From NCBI GenBank assembly GCA_002753735.1, contig PEAN01000014.1:1-64000 (forward strand): a stretch of 64,000 bases of DNA, written 5' to 3'. The notes below the pieces were generated by a model. The model saw only the letters and a list, made by a program, of their open reading frames with translations, ran no database searches and was not told where the DNA came from. Positions 29,065 through 38,912 of the stretch are shown piece by piece. Origin of the DNA: Magnetococcales bacterium DCbin4 (lineage in GTDB: Bacteria; Pseudomonadota; Magnetococcia; Magnetococcales; UBA8363). A program made the translations under genes and the position numbers. How positions within the stretch are numbered: the first letter of the stretch is position 1; the number at the start of each line of letters is the position of its first letter.

Positions 29065-29116
29065 CTGGGGGCATATTCGCAGTTGCGAAAACGGTGAATG
29101 GCCCCCCGGTTTTTTT
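29065..29116 (+). terminator. Intrinsic terminator after trxA
   Basis: CTGGGGGC and GCCCCCCGG arms enclose an inner TTCGCagTTGCGAA hairpin and are followed by seven T. Confidence 0.75.
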
Positions 29117-29188
29117 CAGGGTTGATATTTCATTGATTCTTTCAAAGTATGATTCGGGCGTGTTGACATTCAATCATTATTTTGAGTG

Positions 29189-29497
29189 TCAATCCGTTGT
29201 GGAGAGTCCCCACTGGACCAGGAATGCCTGAACGTTTTCCCGGGGGACGTTTTTCAGACAAAGACGTTTGTTACGCGATTTTTCCCCGGAAACAAGTTTG
29301 ACGCGTCCTTTGGCGATCCCCATTTCCCGGGCGATGAAGCGGATGAGTGCCTGATTGGCGGCACCATCGACCGGAGGGGCATTCAGGGCGATGCGGATCT
29401 CAGTTCCACGCACACCGGTCACCCCTTCGCGGGATGAACGGGGTTGTACACATACCTGCAAAAAATAATCATCTCCCTGCCAGCGTCCGGCATCCAT
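29189..29497 (-). CDS. YggU/DUF167 family protein
   Basis: 102 residues: VCVQPRSSREGVTGVRGTEIRIALNAPPVDGAANQALIRFIAREMGIAKGRVKLVSGEKSRNKRL, the full DUF167 signature. Function unknown. It follows yggT after 7 nt and proC further upstream, the common proC-yggT-yggU order. Confidence 0.93.
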   Translation of the reverse strand: MDAGRWQGDDYFLQVCVQPRSSREGVTGVRGTEIRIALNAPPVDGAANQALIRFIAREMGIAKGRVKLVSGEKSRNKRLCLKNVPRENVQAFLVQWGLSTTD

Positions 29498-29504
29498 CGT
29501 ACGA

Positions 29505-30149
29505 TTACATCATCGGTGTGGAATGGGGTAATGGCAATCCGCCGCTGCCGATATTGGCCATTGTCAGCCCCATGACCAGTTGTTGTAACAGGGACAGTGC
29601 CAACAGTACGAACAGGACAGCCACCATCGGGGTGATGTCGAGGCCGGAGACGGTAGGAACCCAGTTTTTCAAAGGTTTGATGGCCGGTTCGGTCACCTGG
29701 AAGACGAATCGGGTCAAGGGATGACGCAGGTTCAATCCCATGGGACGGCGCTTTTTGAAGGTATACCAGGCATGGAAATGAAATCCGGCCCGTACACAAA
29801 GTAGCAACATGTACAGGGTGAGCAGGAGGTGGGTGAATGCCAGGAGTTCACCCAGAAACCCCATCAAGGCCCCACCCCCCATCCCTCCGCGCAGGAGTCC
29901 CACAACCAATCTTTGTACCAGTTGAATGGCCAGCAGGGCAGCGATGGGGGACAGATCCAGACCGGCGATGGGTGGAATCAGACGGCGGAACGGACCCATG
30001 ACGGGTTCGGTTGCCTGTATCAGGAATTGTACGATGGGGTTGTAGGGATCAGGATTGACCCAGGAAAGCAGTACCCGTATCAGAATGAGCCAGGTATAGA
30101 TGCCCAGGATGAAATCAAGCAAAATGGCCAATGAACCGGATAATCCCAT
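29505..30149 (-). CDS. YggT family membrane protein
   Basis: 214 residues with two YGGT repeats, each a pair of membrane helices (LILIRVLLSWVNPDPYNPIVQFLIQATEPVMGPFRRLIPP, then a second copy ending RFVFQVTEPAIKPLKNWVPTVSGLDITPMVAVLFV). Function is not well defined; some YggT proteins affect osmotic resistance or FtsZ/thylakoid organisation. AAGG lies 9 nt before the ATG. Confidence 0.92.
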   Translation of the reverse strand: MGLSGSLAILLDFILGIYTWLILIRVLLSWVNPDPYNPIVQFLIQATEPVMGPFRRLIPPIAGLDLSPIAALLAIQLVQRLVVGLLRGGMGGGALMGFLGELLAFTHLLLTLYMLLLCVRAGFHFHAWYTFKKRRPMGLNLRHPLTRFVFQVTEPAIKPLKNWVPTVSGLDITPMVAVLFVLLALSLLQQLVMGLTMANIGSGGLPLPHSTPMM

Positions 30150-30354
30150 TTGAATGTACCTTTTCTATTGAATGCGTCTTCGTCACGTCACCAAGCCGGG
30201 GTTCGTGATTCCCCGATTCCCCCCATCACGGGAATCCAGAGGGCGTCTCTTAATGTACTACGATCCCCATGCATCTTCGAGCGCAGCGAAAATTTTTCTG
30301 GAACAGGTTGTACCCGAATAAAATGATGACCCCTTTGGTCGCGGCCATGCCGCG

Positions 30355-31182
30355 CTATGATTTCCGGCCCAGTTCCCGGGAACGTTGCCAGGCGGCGGTG
30401 ACGGCGCGCATCAAGGTACCCCGGATTCCCGCCTCTTCCAATACCTGCAATGCGGCAATGGTCGTTCCTCCCGGGGATGTGACCTGATTTTTCAACACAC
30501 CGGGGTGTTGGCCCGTTTCCTGGACCAGTGCTGCCGATCCCTTGACGGTGTTGATGGCGAGCCAGGTGGCGAGATCGCGGGGCAGACCACAGGCGACCCC
30601 GCCATCGGAGAGGGCTTCGAGGATCAGATAAACATAGGCGGGTCCCGAACCCGACAGGGCGGTTACGCCGTCGATCAATGATTCATCCATGACCGTTCGA
30701 ACGTCACCGACCGTTCCCAGGAGGGTCTCCGCCAAATGCAATTGCGGGGCGGTAACATGGGTGCCCGGACATAGAACCGTTACCCCTTCACCGATCAGAG
30801 CAGGGGTATTGGGCATGGAACGGATGACGGGTTGACCGGGTGGCAACCTTTGTTGCAGGTTGTCGAGGGTGATTCCTGCGGCAATGGAGACGACCAGTGC
30901 AGAAGGATGCAGGTGTGGGGTGATTTCGGCCAATACCGAGGGGACGACTCCGGGCTTGACGGCGATGACGACCAACGAGGAGTCTTTGACGGCGTGGAGG
31001 TTGTCGGCGGACAGAATGACTCCGGACGCTGTCAGTGCCTGTGCGCGGACGGGATCGGGTTCGGAAACCCGGATACGGTTGCCCTTGATTCCTGATTGTA
31101 TCAATCCCTGGATGAGCGCAGTGGCCATGTTGCCACCACCGATGAGACACAGATTGGTTTCCAGCAAAGGATTGGCGGTCAT
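30355..31182 (-). CDS. proC: Pyrroline-5-carboxylate reductase
   Basis: 275 residues. Rossmann start LCLIGGGNMATALIQGL, substrate region IRSMPNTPALIGEGVT and the P5CR signature ALSGSGPAYVYLILEALSDGGVACGL..VTSPGGTTIAALQVLEEAG are complete. It is the last step of proline synthesis (P5C to proline with NAD(P)H). It heads a leftward group with yggT and yggU after a 205-bp gap in which no gene is visible. Confidence 0.96.
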   Translation of the reverse strand: MTANPLLETNLCLIGGGNMATALIQGLIQSGIKGNRIRVSEPDPVRAQALTASGVILSADNLHAVKDSSLVVIAVKPGVVPSVLAEITPHLHPSALVVSIAAGITLDNLQQRLPPGQPVIRSMPNTPALIGEGVTVLCPGTHVTAPQLHLAETLLGTVGDVRTVMDESLIDGVTALSGSGPAYVYLILEALSDGGVACGLPRDLATWLAINTVKGSAALVQETGQHPGVLKNQVTSPGGTTIAALQVLEEAGIRGTLMRAVTAAWQRSRELGRKS

Positions 31183-31349
31183 ATTGATCGTCTCTTCTTA
31201 ATAGAAATAAGGGATCCCGCCTTCGCGGGAGGCGCGATAAATGGTCCCCCGGGTTTTGATTTTGTCGTGGTTTTTACATTCCTGGTTCCCTTCGGGGAAA
31301 ATCAGAATCCTGGGGAATGCCCTTAACCGACTTCCTTGTTCTGGTCGAT

Positions 31350-33149
31350 TCAGCGTTTACGTACCGAGCTTGGATTTCTTCCTGGCAGGGCACTGACCTT
31401 TTTCCAGGCGGCGTTGGCCTGAGCTTCGGATTTGAAGGGGCCTACCCAGATCCGAAGATAGGTATGATCCTTGACCATGAAGTCTTGCAGGTACACGGGG
31501 AGGCCGATGCGGCTTAACTCAGCCAATGCCTGATCGGCATGTTCGCTGCTTTCATAGGCGGCCAGTTTGAAGGCATAGGTTCCGGGAATGTGGGGGGAAC
31601 GCTTCGCCTTGGTCGGCTCGGAGGAGGGTGGCATCTCAGGATCATGGGAAGCGGCCTCGGCAACGGGAGGCGCCGTCGGCAGGGAGATCTTGATGGGTTG
31701 GACGGCTGCCAGGGGTGAATGAGTCACCAGGGGTCGGTTGGATCGGATCGGTGCTCCGGAGGTCAGGGGTGAGTCGGGGCGAACGGTGGGCGGTTGGCCC
31801 ATGATGGCAATGTGTTGGGGGTTGGACGACTCCGCCTCTTCCGCCATGGCCATGTCGGCCAGCCGGGTGGCGTTGGGATCGACGATCAAGGGGGATGTGT
31901 CCCGGGGTGATGCGGCGGGTTCATTTTGGGCTACCGGGACTTCCGGTCGCGGTGTGTCGCGGGTTTTCCAGAGGGCGGCGTGGACCCAGGGTGCGCCAGG
32001 TTTCTTTTGTAACAATCTGGAAAACCAGGCATGACCATCCGCAGGCTGTTGCTTCAGCATGGCCAGTTCCCCGATGAGGAACATGGCCATGTTTTCGGTT
32101 TCCTCCGGTAATCCAGGAGTGACCTTGTTGGCCTGTGCCGCTTCCAGTACCGCCTCGGCATGACTGCGGCCCATCATATAGGACACCATGACGCCGGGCC
32201 ATTGCGCATCTTCCTTGAGATCCCGGATTCCAGAAAAGGCTTCTCGTCCTGGTTGGCCCAGACGTTCACGGGTGAGAAACAACCACATGGCATTGACGGT
32301 GTCGGTATCGTTTGCGCGGCGCACATCCTCAAAATCGGTCAACGCTTCGTCATATCGTTCCAACAGATACAGGACGACGCCACGCAGGAAATGAGCTTCA
32401 CTGTTGGGTCCCGGTTTCAACCTCAAGGATTCGTACAAATCGACCAGTGACTGTTGATAGGCACCGCTGGCCAGATAGCTGCGACCACGATGCAGATAGG
32501 CAGGTTCATAATCGCGACGGAAACGGATGAACGCGCTGAAATCATCGATGGCATTTTCGTGACGCCCCTGGACGGAATACAATCGACCCCGATTGTAGAA
32601 GCTCCAGGAATGGCCCGGCTTGAGCTTGATGGCACGATCAAAATCGGCGATGGCCTGTTCGGTTCGTCCCAGGCGCGCAAGTGCCAGTCCGCGGTTTTGC
32701 AGCGTTAGATGATCCTTCGAATCCAATGCCTGGGCAATATTCAAATCTTCCAGGGCGCGCACGGGATCCCCCAGGGTCAGATGGATCGTCCCACGCAAGC
32801 GCCAGGCACGTTGATGATCCGATTTATGATCAATCGCCTGATTGCAATCATCGATGGCCTCCCGGGTCAGGGATGGTTCATTCCCGACCAGGCTTTTCTT
32901 ATAGCGTGCCGCACATCGTCCTTCATAGGCGGCAGCCATTTGTTCGCGATTGTCGCTGCGGGTATCGATGGCCTGGCTGAACTGTTCGATGGCCTGATCC
33001 AGGTTTTCCCGACCCAAAGCCTCGGCCCCGGAAACCAATGATTCATTGATGGTTGGACCAGACCAGCAGGGTGTGGCAACCAGACACGTGATGAGAACCG
33101 GCCAAGTCAACCACAAAGCACTGTTGGAACGTATGTGTTGATTTTTCAT
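31350..33149 (-). CDS. Secreted TPR protein with C-terminal SPOR domain
   Basis: About 599 residues. ATG 33149 begins a clear Sec signal peptide (MKNQHIRSNSALWLTWPVLITCLVATPCWSGP). At least six tetratricopeptide repeats follow (for example AIEQFSQAIDTRSDNREQMAAAYEG, AIADFDRAIKLKPGHSWSFYNRGRLYSVQGR). A Pro/Ser-rich linker leads to a SPOR domain (YAFKLAAYESSEHADQALAELSRIGLPVY...YLRIWVGPFKSEAQANAAWKKV), which binds denuded peptidoglycan. It is probably a periplasmic scaffold, perhaps at the division site. It stands alone, leftward. Confidence 0.85.
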   Translation of the reverse strand: MKNQHIRSNSALWLTWPVLITCLVATPCWSGPTINESLVSGAEALGRENLDQAIEQFSQAIDTRSDNREQMAAAYEGRCAARYKKSLVGNEPSLTREAIDDCNQAIDHKSDHQRAWRLRGTIHLTLGDPVRALEDLNIAQALDSKDHLTLQNRGLALARLGRTEQAIADFDRAIKLKPGHSWSFYNRGRLYSVQGRHENAIDDFSAFIRFRRDYEPAYLHRGRSYLASGAYQQSLVDLYESLRLKPGPNSEAHFLRGVVLYLLERYDEALTDFEDVRRANDTDTVNAMWLFLTRERLGQPGREAFSGIRDLKEDAQWPGVMVSYMMGRSHAEAVLEAAQANKVTPGLPEETENMAMFLIGELAMLKQQPADGHAWFSRLLQKKPGAPWVHAALWKTRDTPRPEVPVAQNEPAASPRDTSPLIVDPNATRLADMAMAEEAESSNPQHIAIMGQPPTVRPDSPLTSGAPIRSNRPLVTHSPLAAVQPIKISLPTAPPVAEAASHDPEMPPSSEPTKAKRSPHIPGTYAFKLAAYESSEHADQALAELSRIGLPVYLQDFMVKDHTYLRIWVGPFKSEAQANAAWKKVSALPGRNPSSVRKR

Positions 33150-33377
33150 AGGTGTCACTTGCATCCACAATGATTTCCGTTCGAGATGACCCTTTATCCC
33201 ATGGTGCGACAATGGGTTGACGAAAGATCTGGAAATGATCATCGAACGATGATTTGAACAGGTTGGATGCAATATTTCTGCCAATTAACAGAAATTAGAA
33301 AGCGTTGGTATTCCACTGCCGTTTTGCATGATGACGATGGGTCCGTCATTTCATGGAAGATTGATAACACATCGAGA

Positions 33378-34295
33378 TCATTTTGTTTTGTCTTTCTGGG
33401 CGACGATTCCCATGCCGGCGGCCTGTCCCAATCCTTTCTGGAGCAGTACCAGAGGGAGAGAAAGCAAGGCCAGAGGGGCATAAAAAGGGGCGCGACCATT
33501 ATGAACCTGGAGACCGATCCGATCCACCAGCAAATTTTGTACTGATAATGCCCAGCCGAAAATATGCAGTGTGGACAAGGTTTGCACTACCTTGAATCCT
33601 TCCCTGGTGAGAAGTCGTGCCAGATTGTCACGAGAGAACAGATAGGTATGGCGAGGGTAGTGATGCCCACCCCAGTAGCGTCCAAACAGTCGCAGGTCCA
33701 CACAAGCAGTATTGGGGGTTTCAACGTACAGTTGACCACCAGGTCGCAGCAGTTCCCGAATTCGCTGCAACACCTCGACCGGGTCGGTCAGGTGCTCGAT
33801 CACATGGCTCAAGATGATGAGGTCCTGGCTTTCCGGAGGCAGGTCGATGGACTGCAGGGTGCCTTCCAGCACTTCACGACCTTTGCTCCGGGCAATTTCC
33901 ACGGCCTTGGGATGGGGTTCGACACCTCGCAGGGTCCAGTTGGGTTCAAAACGGGCCAATTGGCCGATCAAGTGGCCGGTGGAACAGCCCACGTCCAGGA
34001 TTTCTCCCTTTTCTCCCACCATGTTCCGAAAAAAAGAGGCCAGGCGACGGTAGTAAAGTTCTACCAAAATGCGCATCAAGGGGTGTTCCTCATTGCGGAT
34101 GTTGGCATATTCGTCTTGATAAAACGTGGCCAACTCCTCCCGGGATGGCATGGGATCTTGACGGATCAAGTTGCAGTCAAGACAGCAGGTCAGATGGGTT
34201 CCCGGGGCACCCAGGCCGTATTCAAAATCCCGCATGGCGGTAAATCGGGGATCAAATCGTACGGAGCCACAAACAATACAGGGGATCGCATTCAT
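33378..34295 (-). CDS. Class I SAM-dependent methyltransferase with zinc-ribbon-like N-terminus
   Basis: 305 residues from ATG 34295 (MNAIPCIVCGS). An N-terminal CxxC...CxxC pair (CIVCGS, CCLDC) precedes the methyltransferase core: ILDVGCSTGHLI (motif I), LRGVEPHPKAVEIA, IILSHVIEHLTDPVEVLQRIRELLRPGGQLYVETPN. The arrangement is that of methyltransferases acting on sugars or lipids in surface-polymer clusters. It starts 1 bp after the stop of the radical SAM gene, so the two are coupled and probably act on the same substrate. Confidence 0.85.
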   Translation of the reverse strand: MNAIPCIVCGSVRFDPRFTAMRDFEYGLGAPGTHLTCCLDCNLIRQDPMPSREELATFYQDEYANIRNEEHPLMRILVELYYRRLASFFRNMVGEKGEILDVGCSTGHLIGQLARFEPNWTLRGVEPHPKAVEIARSKGREVLEGTLQSIDLPPESQDLIILSHVIEHLTDPVEVLQRIRELLRPGGQLYVETPNTACVDLRLFGRYWGGHHYPRHTYLFSRDNLARLLTREGFKVVQTLSTLHIFGWALSVQNLLVDRIGLQVHNGRAPFYAPLALLSLPLVLLQKGLGQAAGMGIVAQKDKTK

Positions 34296-34296
34296 G

Positions 34297-35361
34297 TCAC
34301 TCGAACAATTCAGGATGATTTTCCGGGTTGATGTTGGGATGCTGCGAAAAGTGCATGGGATACTTGTTGGCGGCGTTGATCGGGGCCAGGTAATGGTTGA
34401 TATAGTGCGGGTTCTCGGCAGTGATGCATCCAGGGAAGTCATTGGAGAATTGGGTGAATTTCTGCATCCGTTGCCATATTTCCTCCAAAGGTTCCTGGCG
34501 GATGGAGCCAAAACTCAATGGATTGTAAGAGCAGCCGAAAATATCACCAAAGCTGGAAATGCCGATCTTTTCCTTCCCCGCCGGGCAACGCTGTTTGAAA
34601 AAATAGGAAAAAACCCAGTCATAAGTGAGACGGGGATATTTTTTCAACAATTCTCGAACATGGCGTTGTTGTTCCGGGGAAAGGATTTCGGAATGTTCTG
34701 CCGCGCCGACCATGGCGATCTGTCCGCCACTGCTGTTGATCCCCCGATCATGGCAGTATTGAATGACCTCAATGGCGTCTTCCATGCGGTCGGGGGTCAT
34801 GACTGCGGAGATCCCCAGCAAGATGCCGGAATCCTTGACCAGATCGATCCCTTGCATGACCTTCTGAAAGACTCCTTTGCCACGAATCCGGTCATTGACC
34901 TGCTCGTTCATGCTCTCCAGGCTCATGAAAATGCAATCCAGTCCGGCAGATTTGAGAGCGACAAGTCGTTCTTGAGTCAGCAACAAACCGTTGGTGACAA
35001 TGGAGGTATAAAAGCCTTCGCGCTTGAAAATGCGAATGAGTTCAGGCAGTTCCTTGTACAATAAAGGTTCGCCGCCCAGCACGGTCATGACGAAGGCCCC
35101 CATTCGGGCCGATTCCTTGGCCAAGGCACGGTATTCGTCCAGGCTTAAGACATTGCCCTGGTCGGGGTCGTATTTGGCGATGGAACACATGTCGCAAGAG
35201 AGTTGACAACGGAACGTGGGAAACAGTTCAACGATGCGCAATGTGTTCTTTTTCAGAACCATGGCGCGGAAGAATCCCCGAAGTACGCGCAGGATCATGC
35301 GAGGGTGTTTGATGACCCAACGATTCGCATAATACTTTTTTACTTCATCAAGAATGCCCAT
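34297..35361 (-). CDS. Radical SAM protein with SPASM-like C-terminus
   Basis: 354 residues. [4Fe-4S]/SAM motif CQLSCDMC (C52, C56, C59), GGEPLLYKELPELI, then a C-terminal cysteine region CPAGKEKIGISSFGDIFGCSYNPLSFGSI as in SPASM/twitch proteins of the MoaA/PqqE type, which bind further Fe-S clusters. No peptide substrate gene is visible. It is coupled to a methyltransferase and lies 211 bp after the GH57 gene of the glycogen block. The substrate is unknown; modification of a sugar, lipid or peptide is possible. Confidence 0.85.
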   Translation of the reverse strand: MGILDEVKKYYANRWVIKHPRMILRVLRGFFRAMVLKKNTLRIVELFPTFRCQLSCDMCSIAKYDPDQGNVLSLDEYRALAKESARMGAFVMTVLGGEPLLYKELPELIRIFKREGFYTSIVTNGLLLTQERLVALKSAGLDCIFMSLESMNEQVNDRIRGKGVFQKVMQGIDLVKDSGILLGISAVMTPDRMEDAIEVIQYCHDRGINSSGGQIAMVGAAEHSEILSPEQQRHVRELLKKYPRLTYDWVFSYFFKQRCPAGKEKIGISSFGDIFGCSYNPLSFGSIRQEPLEEIWQRMQKFTQFSNDFPGCITAENPHYINHYLAPINAANKYPMHFSQHPNINPENHPELFE

Positions 35362-35572
35362 AATTCAGACCTCTGAGGGTGAATCCTGGATTTTCAGACA
35401 TTATGAATCATCATATACTTCTTGAAAATGGGATACAATCAGCTTTTTCATGGCATTGTGATTCGCTGAGTCCCCAATTTTCATGCCGTTCGATGGGGGC
35501 CCATCAGAATTCTGGACGGGGACCCATCCTGCCTGGACTCAAGGACTCGTCGGTCTTCGCCAGGTTTCATGA

Positions 35573-37036
35573 TCAAAAGTCATGTTGCAATATGGCCGTG
35601 GTCCGGCGACACAGTTCGCGGCCAAAATCGGTCCACATTCCTTCACCCCAATAGCGATAACAGCTTGTTTGTGATGACAACAGGTGGAACAGGGCGTTAT
35701 TATAACGGTATTCGTGTGCAACCAATTCGGGTTTTGGTATTTTTTGATGAAACAGGGCACTGGATTCTTCCATGGGTCCCAGGACGTTTTCATAACCTTT
35801 AACCCAGGAAATATGATGGGTCCAGGATCCCCCCTCCATGTGAAAGCGGTGGTCTTCCTGGCGGAGCGAGGTAATCACCTTTGCCAGGGTATCCGGCCCG
35901 TCTCCCGGCTGCATCCGTTCCCAGATTCGTCGCTGGAACAGCGGTTGAACCACCGGCAGGTCGGCTTCCTGGATGCCGGAGGCAAACAGGTGTTCCAAAT
36001 ATTCCGTGGCATTCATGGCGGGGTGCCGGCTTCCGGAACATTCGCGCATGACATCGATGAATTTTGGGGGGAATTCATTCATCATCACCCCACCATTCTC
36101 ACCGTCGGCAATTTGGGTCACCAGAGAGGGGACTCGCCGGCCACCGAGTGTCGATGAATTCAAACTTTTCGCTTCATAATAAGGTTGCATCTGCCCGACC
36201 AGCTTGGTATCGGAACCCTGGGTTTTGATGATGGCGATGATGCTCTCGGTTCTGCCATCGGAATGGGTGCAGATCAGGCGGTGGGGAAGGTGAGGTTGCC
36301 GGGAGGGCGTTCCGGTGTCGGGTTGTTCGACCGTGTGTTCCTGTACCAAAACCCATTGGTAACCATTTTCTTTAAGCGTACGGATGAAATTCCAGGCAAC
36401 ATCGGGATGATTGGGCAGTGCCATCTCCGACGGGGAGAAACCGCGTACCCGATGCAGTGCCTCGACGCCGAAGATGGCGGCGAAATGGTGCCGCCATGCG
36501 GCGACATGCAGGCGATAGTCCTGAACCGGGGTGGAGGGGGCGACCGGGTGTCCCCAGGGGATCCCCAACCATTCCACACACCGTCGATATTCGGGTTGGC
36601 AGGTGATTTCCTTGAGGTCATCCAGGACACCGCCCGCGCCCATCTTGCGCAGACCATGAAACAGGGTGCCGGAATAGTCCAGCATGACCCGGGGTGAACG
36701 ACCCTCATGGACCAACTGTTTGATCATACGCCCCATGCGGCGGTAGCAATCAAGAAAAACGGGGGCGTTATGGTTATCGCCCATGCCGGGGTGGTTCATC
36801 ATGAAGTGCAGGTTGCTGATCACTTCCGCCTCGGTCAACGGTCCTCCTCCTGCGGGCACCAAAGGTTGATGCATATGCAGGGCAATGGCGAAGGCACTTT
36901 GCACGGCTGGAAATTGAATGTCGCTGTTTTCCAGGAAGGCAGGGCGGTCGCCAAGGGAGGCAAGTGATTCGGCCAGCCATCGATCCGAACCGGAAAGATT
37001 GGGCAAATCTTGAATGTTCTCTGGCAGTTCGTTCAT
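35573..37036 (-). CDS. Glycoside hydrolase family 57 protein
   Basis: 487 residues from ATG 37036, which has AGGAG about 7 nt upstream; the longer frame lacks one. GH57 landmarks: ALHMHQPLVP near the N-terminus (conserved H-Q-P), a second block GTLFHGLRKMGAGG, and GFSPSEMALPNHP, where Glu is the likely nucleophile. GH57 enzymes include amylopullulanase, 4-alpha-glucanotransferase and branching enzyme. Its place directly after glgB2 and glgA2 argues for an alpha-glucan substrate. Activity on glycogen as debrancher or transferase is inference. Confidence 0.88.
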   Translation of the reverse strand: MNELPENIQDLPNLSGSDRWLAESLASLGDRPAFLENSDIQFPAVQSAFAIALHMHQPLVPAGGGPLTEAEVISNLHFMMNHPGMGDNHNAPVFLDCYRRMGRMIKQLVHEGRSPRVMLDYSGTLFHGLRKMGAGGVLDDLKEITCQPEYRRCVEWLGIPWGHPVAPSTPVQDYRLHVAAWRHHFAAIFGVEALHRVRGFSPSEMALPNHPDVAWNFIRTLKENGYQWVLVQEHTVEQPDTGTPSRQPHLPHRLICTHSDGRTESIIAIIKTQGSDTKLVGQMQPYYEAKSLNSSTLGGRRVPSLVTQIADGENGGVMMNEFPPKFIDVMRECSGSRHPAMNATEYLEHLFASGIQEADLPVVQPLFQRRIWERMQPGDGPDTLAKVITSLRQEDHRFHMEGGSWTHHISWVKGYENVLGPMEESSALFHQKIPKPELVAHEYRYNNALFHLLSSQTSCYRYWGEGMWTDFGRELCRRTTAILQHDF

Positions 37037-37150
37037 GTCTGGCTCCTGGTTGCCCAATTTGAATACCGCATTCGGTTTTGGATTGGTCGTGTACAAAGGT
37101 CATTCCAAACAAAGATTTGGAATCAATGGCATGGATCGGTGATGTTGCAT

Positions 37151-37182
37151 CCTTCGTTCCAGGCCGTTGCCTGGAATGAAGG
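37151..37182. other. Strong hairpin between glgA2 and the GH57 gene
   Basis: Arms CCTTCGTTCCAGGC (37151-37164) and GCCTGGAATGAAGG (37169-37182) pair with one mismatch around CGTT; outer TGCAT/ATGCA bases extend the stem. There is no T run, so it is more likely an mRNA processing or stabilising element than a terminator. Confidence 0.65.
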
Positions 37183-37285
37183 AAATGATGCATTTGTGCT
37201 GGCGGCGGGATGGTGATGATCGAGAAGGAAATGGAGGCTGTGGGCAATCTTGTGAGCCTTCTTTCTCCTTGACCACTTTATTGAA

Positions 37286-38764
37286 TCATCTGTGCCGGAT
37301 GAACTCATAGATATTGAGGTAATCCCGACCTGGATGGTTCCAGGAATAATCCATGTTCATGCAATTGGTGCGAATTTTCTTCCAATATTCGTCATTGTGG
37401 TACAAACCGAATGCACGAAACATCGCGGATTCAATCCCGGCGTAGTCGGCAGATTCAAAAGAGAATCCATTGCGCATTTCCATGGGCTGCTGGGAGAAAT
37501 CCCAGTCGAAGATGGTATCTGCCAGTCCGCCCACGGCGCGGACGATGGGGACCGTACCATAACGCATCGCGATCATCTGGGTCAGTCCACACGGTTCGAA
37601 CAGGCTGGGAACGATGAACATGTCGGAACCGGCGTAGATCAGACGCGACAATTCTTCATTGAAGCCAATTTCCAGGTGACAATGGGGATTGTCGTTGAGA
37701 ACGTGTTTCAGATGCCAAAAATTATCATTGATCCCGTATTCGGGACTGGTTCCCAGAAGAATGAACTGGGCATGGTTGTGGATGGCGGTGAACAGGGCAT
37801 GGCGAATCAGGTGGACCCCTTTTTGGGTGTCGAGTCGTCCGACATAGGAGACAATGGGCCGGTCACATTGTTCCAACATCAAGCGATGGCGCAAGGCGGT
37901 CTTGTTGTCCCTTTTCCCTGGCAGGTTGTCTGTATCCCGAACTGAATAATGGTGCGGGATATGAGGATCCCATTCCGGATTCCACATGTCGTAATCCAGT
38001 CCGTTCAAGACGCCACCAAATTTCGAACCGTAGCGGTGCAGGGTGTGTCCCATCCCGTATCCTTGATCGGTATACATCGCTTCCCAGGCATGTTTGCGCG
38101 ATACGGTGGTGACGAAGTTGGAATATACGATGGCGGCCTTGGTAAAGTTGATGGCAAAGGGGTTGTGATCATCCCCCATCCGTTCGAGAGAACAATAATG
38201 TTCCGGACGATTGAGACCGGTCGCATACAGGACTTCCACTCCAGCATGCCCCTGATGCTTGAAATTATGAATGGTGTGAATGACCCGTGAGGTATTCATT
38301 CCCAGAGGGGCGTAGATTTCATAAAGGAGGGTGGCGGTCAGACCGGTCTGCCAATCGTGGGAGTGGATGATGTCGGGGCGTTTGCCTGACTTGAACATGA
38401 ATTCGAGGGCGGCACGGGTGAAGAAGGCATAGCGCATCGCCTCATCATAAAATCCATAGAAGGTTCCTCGATCAAAAAAATGATCATTGGAGTGGGGTTC
38501 GATGAAAAAGGCGAGTTGCCCATGGACATGACCCGAATACACCGTACAGTGGATGGCGCCATTCCACCATGGTACCCAAAGGTTGTCATAACATACCGTC
38601 AGGCCCCATACATGGTCATGACGGATGCAGTCATATTTGGGCAGGATCACCTCAACGGCATTACCCCGAATACTCAATTCACGGCTCAACCCGTAGACCA
38701 TGTCGGCAAGTCCGCCGACTTTCGCAACCGGGGCCAATTCAGAAGAGATGGTGATGATATACAT
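37286..38764 (-). CDS. glgA: Glycogen synthase (GlgA2), catalytically intact
   Basis: 492 residues, GT5. It transfers glucose from ADP-glucose to glycogen. The key residues lost in the paralogue at 14.8 kb are all present: K15 in AKVGGLADM, His-Asn in HTIHNFKHQG, Arg and Lys in VGRLDTQKGV and Glu in FEPCGLTQM. The N-terminal start MYIITISSELAPVAKVGG is canonical. It lies between glgB2 and GH57, all leftward. No glgC is in the window, so ADP-glucose synthesis is encoded elsewhere. Confidence 0.95.
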   Translation of the reverse strand: MYIITISSELAPVAKVGGLADMVYGLSRELSIRGNAVEVILPKYDCIRHDHVWGLTVCYDNLWVPWWNGAIHCTVYSGHVHGQLAFFIEPHSNDHFFDRGTFYGFYDEAMRYAFFTRAALEFMFKSGKRPDIIHSHDWQTGLTATLLYEIYAPLGMNTSRVIHTIHNFKHQGHAGVEVLYATGLNRPEHYCSLERMGDDHNPFAINFTKAAIVYSNFVTTVSRKHAWEAMYTDQGYGMGHTLHRYGSKFGGVLNGLDYDMWNPEWDPHIPHHYSVRDTDNLPGKRDNKTALRHRLMLEQCDRPIVSYVGRLDTQKGVHLIRHALFTAIHNHAQFILLGTSPEYGINDNFWHLKHVLNDNPHCHLEIGFNEELSRLIYAGSDMFIVPSLFEPCGLTQMIAMRYGTVPIVRAVGGLADTIFDWDFSQQPMEMRNGFSFESADYAGIESAMFRAFGLYHNDEYWKKIRTNCMNMDYSWNHPGRDYLNIYEFIRHR

Positions 38765-38882
38765 GGACCAAAGCCTCCAAAGGAAAATGGCCGGGCCGTC
38801 TCCTTGGTAACCAGGGAAGGATCAAGATTCCGGCGATATCAAACAACATGTGACGGTTGATGAATACAGCCAAACGAAGAGG

Positions 38883-38906
38883 GAGGTCCCGGAGGTCCGG
38901 GACCTC
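38883..38906. other. Perfect hairpin just after glgB2
   Basis: GAGGTCCCGGA and TCCGGGACCTC arms with a 2-base centre start 6 nt beyond the glgB2 stop. It lacks a T run on either side. It may modulate glgA2 expression relative to glgB2. Confidence 0.65.
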
Positions 38907-38912
38907 ACGATT

